Below, one piece after another: positions 5,924 through 7,954 of a stretch of DNA of 7,954 bases. Each line of letters opens with the position of its first letter. Within the stretch, counting starts at the first letter, position 1. The position numbers and the translations under genes are program-made. The stretch is from positions 1 to 7,954 of the forward strand of contig CAMFLG010000129.1 of assembly GCA_945957495.1 (NCBI GenBank). The letters run 5' to 3'. The notes under the pieces are model-generated. The model was not told the DNA's origin, did not search any database, and saw nothing but the letters and a program-made list of their open reading frames with translations. The stretch is from an uncultured Pseudorhodobacter sp. (GTDB lineage: Bacteria; Pseudomonadota; Alphaproteobacteria; Rhodobacterales; Rhodobacteraceae).

Positions 5924-6805
5924 ATGTTGAATGAACGGCTTGATCGGGCAACGTCCAGCGTGCTGCTGCGGGCAATGGGTGGGGTGGATGCTCCGAAGAA
6001 GCTTGCAAAGGCGCTGGAGTATGCGGTGACACCCGGGGGCGCGCGAATCCGGCCAACGATCTTGCTGAGTGTTGCGATGGCGTGCGGCGATGACCGGCCG
6101 GCACTTGCAGATGCGGCTGCGGTGGCGTTGGAGTTGATCCACTGCGCCAGTCTCGTCCACGATGATTTGCCTTGCTTTGATGATGCGGATCATCGGCGGG
6201 GCAAGGCCACGGTGCATCGCGCCTATTCCGAACCATTGGCTGTGCTGACCGGGGATAGCCTGATTGTCCTGGCCTTTGACGTGCTGGCCGAGGCTGCAGG
6301 CAAAGACGCGGATCGCGCATTGCAGATGATCCGGGTTCTGGCACGCCGCACCGGTATGCCAGAGGGAATCTGTGCGGGGCAGGGCTGGGAAAGCGAGGCG
6401 CAGGTCAATCTTTCCGCGTATCACCGCGCCAAAACCGGAGCCTTGTTTATCGCCGCAACCCAGATGGGTGCGTTGGCTGCCGGACAAGAGGCCGAGCCAT
6501 GGGAAGAGTTGGGCGCGCGCATCGGAGAGGCTTTTCAGGTTGCCGATGATCTGCGCGATTCACTTTATGATGCTGAAACTCTTGGCAAACCTGTCGGTCA
6601 GGACGCGGCGCATGGTCGGCCGAACGCCGTTACGGCCTTGGGTGTTCAGGGTGCCATCAGACGCCTGAAGGATATTCTGGGCGGGGCGATTGCCTCGATT
6701 CCATCTTGTCAGGGCGAGGCGATGCTGGCCGATATGGTGCGCCGCTATGCAGAGCGGATGACCCCCGTTGCCCCGACCCTGCGCCAGGCAGCTGCGCGAC
6801 ACTAG
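5924..6805 (+). CDS. crtE: Geranylgeranyl diphosphate synthase CrtE
   Basis: CrtE elongates FPP (or smaller allylic diphosphates) with IPP to C20 GGPP, which feeds both carotenoids and the bacteriochlorophyll side chain. From ATG 5924 the protein has 293 residues, a normal family length. It shows the polyprenyl synthase marks: GGARIRP (38-44), the first aspartate-rich motif D80-D81-L-P-C-F-D86 preceded by CASLVH, GQGWESE (152-158), and the second motif D208-D209-L-R-D212 in AFQVADDLRD. Small residues (A75, S76) at positions -5 and -4 before the first aspartate suit a C20 product rather than C15. The frame is open 17 codons further up to an ATG at 5873, but that ATG is inside a PpsR-type site and has no ribosome binding site. 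It is followed after 1 nt by crtF, so the two are very likely one operon. A plain FPP synthase is the alternative but context makes it unlikely. Confidence 0.96.
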   Translation: MLNERLDRATSSVLLRAMGGVDAPKKLAKALEYAVTPGGARIRPTILLSVAMACGDDRPALADAAAVALELIHCASLVHDDLPCFDDADHRRGKATVHRAYSEPLAVLTGDSLIVLAFDVLAEAAGKDADRALQMIRVLARRTGMPEGICAGQGWESEAQVNLSAYHRAKTGALFIAATQMGALAAGQEAEPWEELGARIGEAFQVADDLRDSLYDAETLGKPVGQDAAHGRPNAVTALGVQGAIRRLKDILGGAIASIPSCQGEAMLADMVRRYAERMTPVAPTLRQAAARH

Positions 6806-6806
6806 C

Positions 6807-7925
6807 ATGTCGGTTTTGCCCGCCACTCCATCGGCCGGGCGGCGTTGGCTGCTAAGAACGGCGGCCTCGCGACGGTTTCAGGCATGGGCTGCGCGTGTTC
6901 CACTGGTCCGGCGTTTGGTGCGGGCGGAAGGGGTGGCGCTTTTCGATATCATTGCGGGTTTTGTAAACGCGCAAGTCCTTATGGCGCTGATCGAATTGCG
7001 CATTTTGCAGCACCTTCAGTGGGGCCCGCTTTCATCGGATTTTCTGGCCGACCGATGCGCGGTGCCTTCTGACAGAATGCACATCCTGTTGCAGGCAGGC
7101 GCGGGGCTTGGGCTGCTCCGGCGTCGGCGGGACGGGCGGTTTGACCTTTCGCTGCGTGGCGCATCCTTGTTGGGCGTTCCGGGTTTGCCCGCGATGATTC
7201 TTCATCACCGCGCGCTTTATTCCGATCTTGCCGATCCGGTTGCCTTCCTGCGCAACGGGAAGGGTACAGAGCTTGCCCAATTCTGGCCCTATGTCTTTGG
7301 GGCAGATGGGGCCAAAGATCCGCAAGTCACCGCAACCTATTCCGACCTGATGGCAGATAGTCAGGTGCTGGTTGCCGAAGATGTGCTGCGAATGGTCAGC
7401 CTTTCGGGCGTCAAAAGGTTGATGGATGTCGGCGGCGGCACTGGCGCGTTTCTGGCAGCCGTCGGCACCGCCCATCCGGCGCTGCAAATGGATTTGTTCG
7501 ACCTTCCGGCGGTTCTGGCGGGGGCGGATAGAAGGCTGGCGCAAGCCGGTCTGTCGGAACGTGTGAGGTTGCACCCGGGCAGTTTCCGCGATGACCCGCT
7601 CCCCAAAGGGGCCGATGCCGTCAGTCTCATCCGCGTGCTGTATGACCATGACGATTCGACAGTGACGCATCTGCTGCAATCGGTTCACGCGTCTTTGCAG
7701 GCAGGCGGGCGTCTGATCATTGCAGAGCCGATGTCAGGGGGGGCAACGCCCAACCGCGCAACGGATGTGTATTACGCAATTTACACAATGGCCATGCAAA
7801 CCGGGCGAACCAGATCGCCAGAGGAAATTGCCGCTCTGTTGGCTGCAACCGGCTACACAAACATCTGTATTAAAACAGGATTTCGCCCATTTGTGACATC
7901 AGTTGTTACGGCGATCCGGGCGTAG
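6807..7925 (+). CDS. crtF: Hydroxyneurosporene (demethylspheroidene) O-methyltransferase CrtF
   Basis: CrtF uses S-adenosylmethionine to methylate the 1-hydroxyl of demethylspheroidene or hydroxyneurosporene, giving spheroidene or its precursor. The 372-residue protein belongs to the COMT-like O-methyltransferase family: an N-terminal winged-helix dimerisation part (about 43-125, with ALFDIIAGFVNAQVLMA), then the SAM-binding motif LMDVGGGTGAFLAAV (205-219), FDLP (231-234), and RVLYDHDD (276-283) with the likely catalytic His281. GRLIIAEPMSGG (301-312) is the post-catalytic strand. I chose ATG 6807, one base after the crtE stop; the in-frame TTG at 6768 would add 13 unlikely residues inside crtE. 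There is no good Shine-Dalgarno sequence, so translation is probably coupled to crtE. A G7 run (7737-7743) lies in the coding sequence. The stop is TAG 7923-7925. In Rhodobacter bchC follows, which the trailing bases here suggest. Confidence 0.95.
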   Translation: MSVLPATPSAGRRWLLRTAASRRFQAWAARVPLVRRLVRAEGVALFDIIAGFVNAQVLMALIELRILQHLQWGPLSSDFLADRCAVPSDRMHILLQAGAGLGLLRRRRDGRFDLSLRGASLLGVPGLPAMILHHRALYSDLADPVAFLRNGKGTELAQFWPYVFGADGAKDPQVTATYSDLMADSQVLVAEDVLRMVSLSGVKRLMDVGGGTGAFLAAVGTAHPALQMDLFDLPAVLAGADRRLAQAGLSERVRLHPGSFRDDPLPKGADAVSLIRVLYDHDDSTVTHLLQSVHASLQAGGRLIIAEPMSGGATPNRATDVYYAIYTMAMQTGRTRSPEEIAALLAATGYTNICIKTGFRPFVTSVVTAIRA

Positions 7926-7939
7926 GTTCAAAGAGATAT

Positions 7940-7954
7940 TTGACAGTGTGTCTA
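7940..7954 (+). promoter_or_regulatory. Start of a likely bchC control region (-35 box and PpsR-type half-site)
   Basis: TTGACA at 7940-7945 is a perfect sigma-70 -35 hexamer, and GACA-GTG-TGTC (7942-7952) is a small dyad made of PpsR half-site sequences. The TGT at 7949-7951 could open a TGT-N12-ACA site that continues past the edge. In Rhodobacter the bchC promoter, with CrtJ sites over its core, lies just downstream of crtF. The identity of the next gene is inferred. Confidence 0.45.

Noticed and set aside
5735..6487. 250-codon open frame antisense to crtE and across the crtD-crtE control region
   Set aside because: It covers both operators and lies opposite a certain gene. Its translation is rich in Cys, His, Arg and Gln with no recognisable domain, as expected of an antisense shadow in GC-rich DNA.
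1..7954. A novel or mobile system (insertion sequence, CRISPR array, toxin-antitoxin, tRNA, phage genes)
   Set aside because: Nearly all bases are explained by eight recognisable photosynthesis-cluster genes and short control regions. No terminal repeats, transposase, regular repeats or tRNA-like sequence were seen.

Overview
This window looks like part of an alphaproteobacterial photosynthesis gene cluster, most likely from a member of the Rhodobacterales (purple non-sulfur Rhodobacter-like, or an aerobic anoxygenic phototroph of the roseobacter group). The reasons are the GC-rich coding sequence, the characteristic gene set for the spheroidene/spheroidenone carotenoid branch, the classic gene order with tspO embedded among crt genes, and paired TGT-N12-ACA PpsR/CrtJ-type operator sites in both divergent intergenic regions. 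I cannot name the genus from sequence alone.

Layout. The left edge (1-148, minus) is the N-terminal end of crtA. A 135-bp divergent control region with two PpsR-type sites follows. The rightward unit is crtI (284-1846), crtB (1843-2868, ATGA overlap with crtI) and tspO (2904-3362). A 53-bp convergent gap separates tspO from the leftward unit, which reads crtD (5808 to 4249) then crtC (about 4321 to 3416), with the crtC start inside the 3' end of crtD. A second divergent control region (5809-5923) holds two more PpsR-type sites. It drives crtE (5924-6805) and crtF (6807-7925) rightward. The last 29 bp carry a TTGACA box and a TGTC half-site, as expected for the start of a bchC promoter.

How the genes work together. 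CrtE makes GGPP and CrtB condenses two GGPP to phytoene. CrtI desaturates phytoene, in this lineage mainly to neurosporene. CrtC hydrates the psi end, CrtD introduces the 3,4 double bond, CrtF O-methylates the 1-hydroxyl to give spheroidene, and CrtA ketolates it to spheroidenone. TspO is an outer-membrane tryptophan-rich sensory protein that links tetrapyrrole/oxygen status to pigment gene expression in Rhodobacter. Every step from FPP to spheroidenone is represented, with crtA only partly in the window.

The window is almost fully coding, and no stretch over 300 bp lacks a gene. I found no mobile element, RNA gene, CRISPR array or undescribed system. The points worth a second look are regulatory sites and start codons: paired operators with dyad symmetry, unusual starts for crtC and crtA, a possibly leaderless crtI, and a decoy start for crtE.
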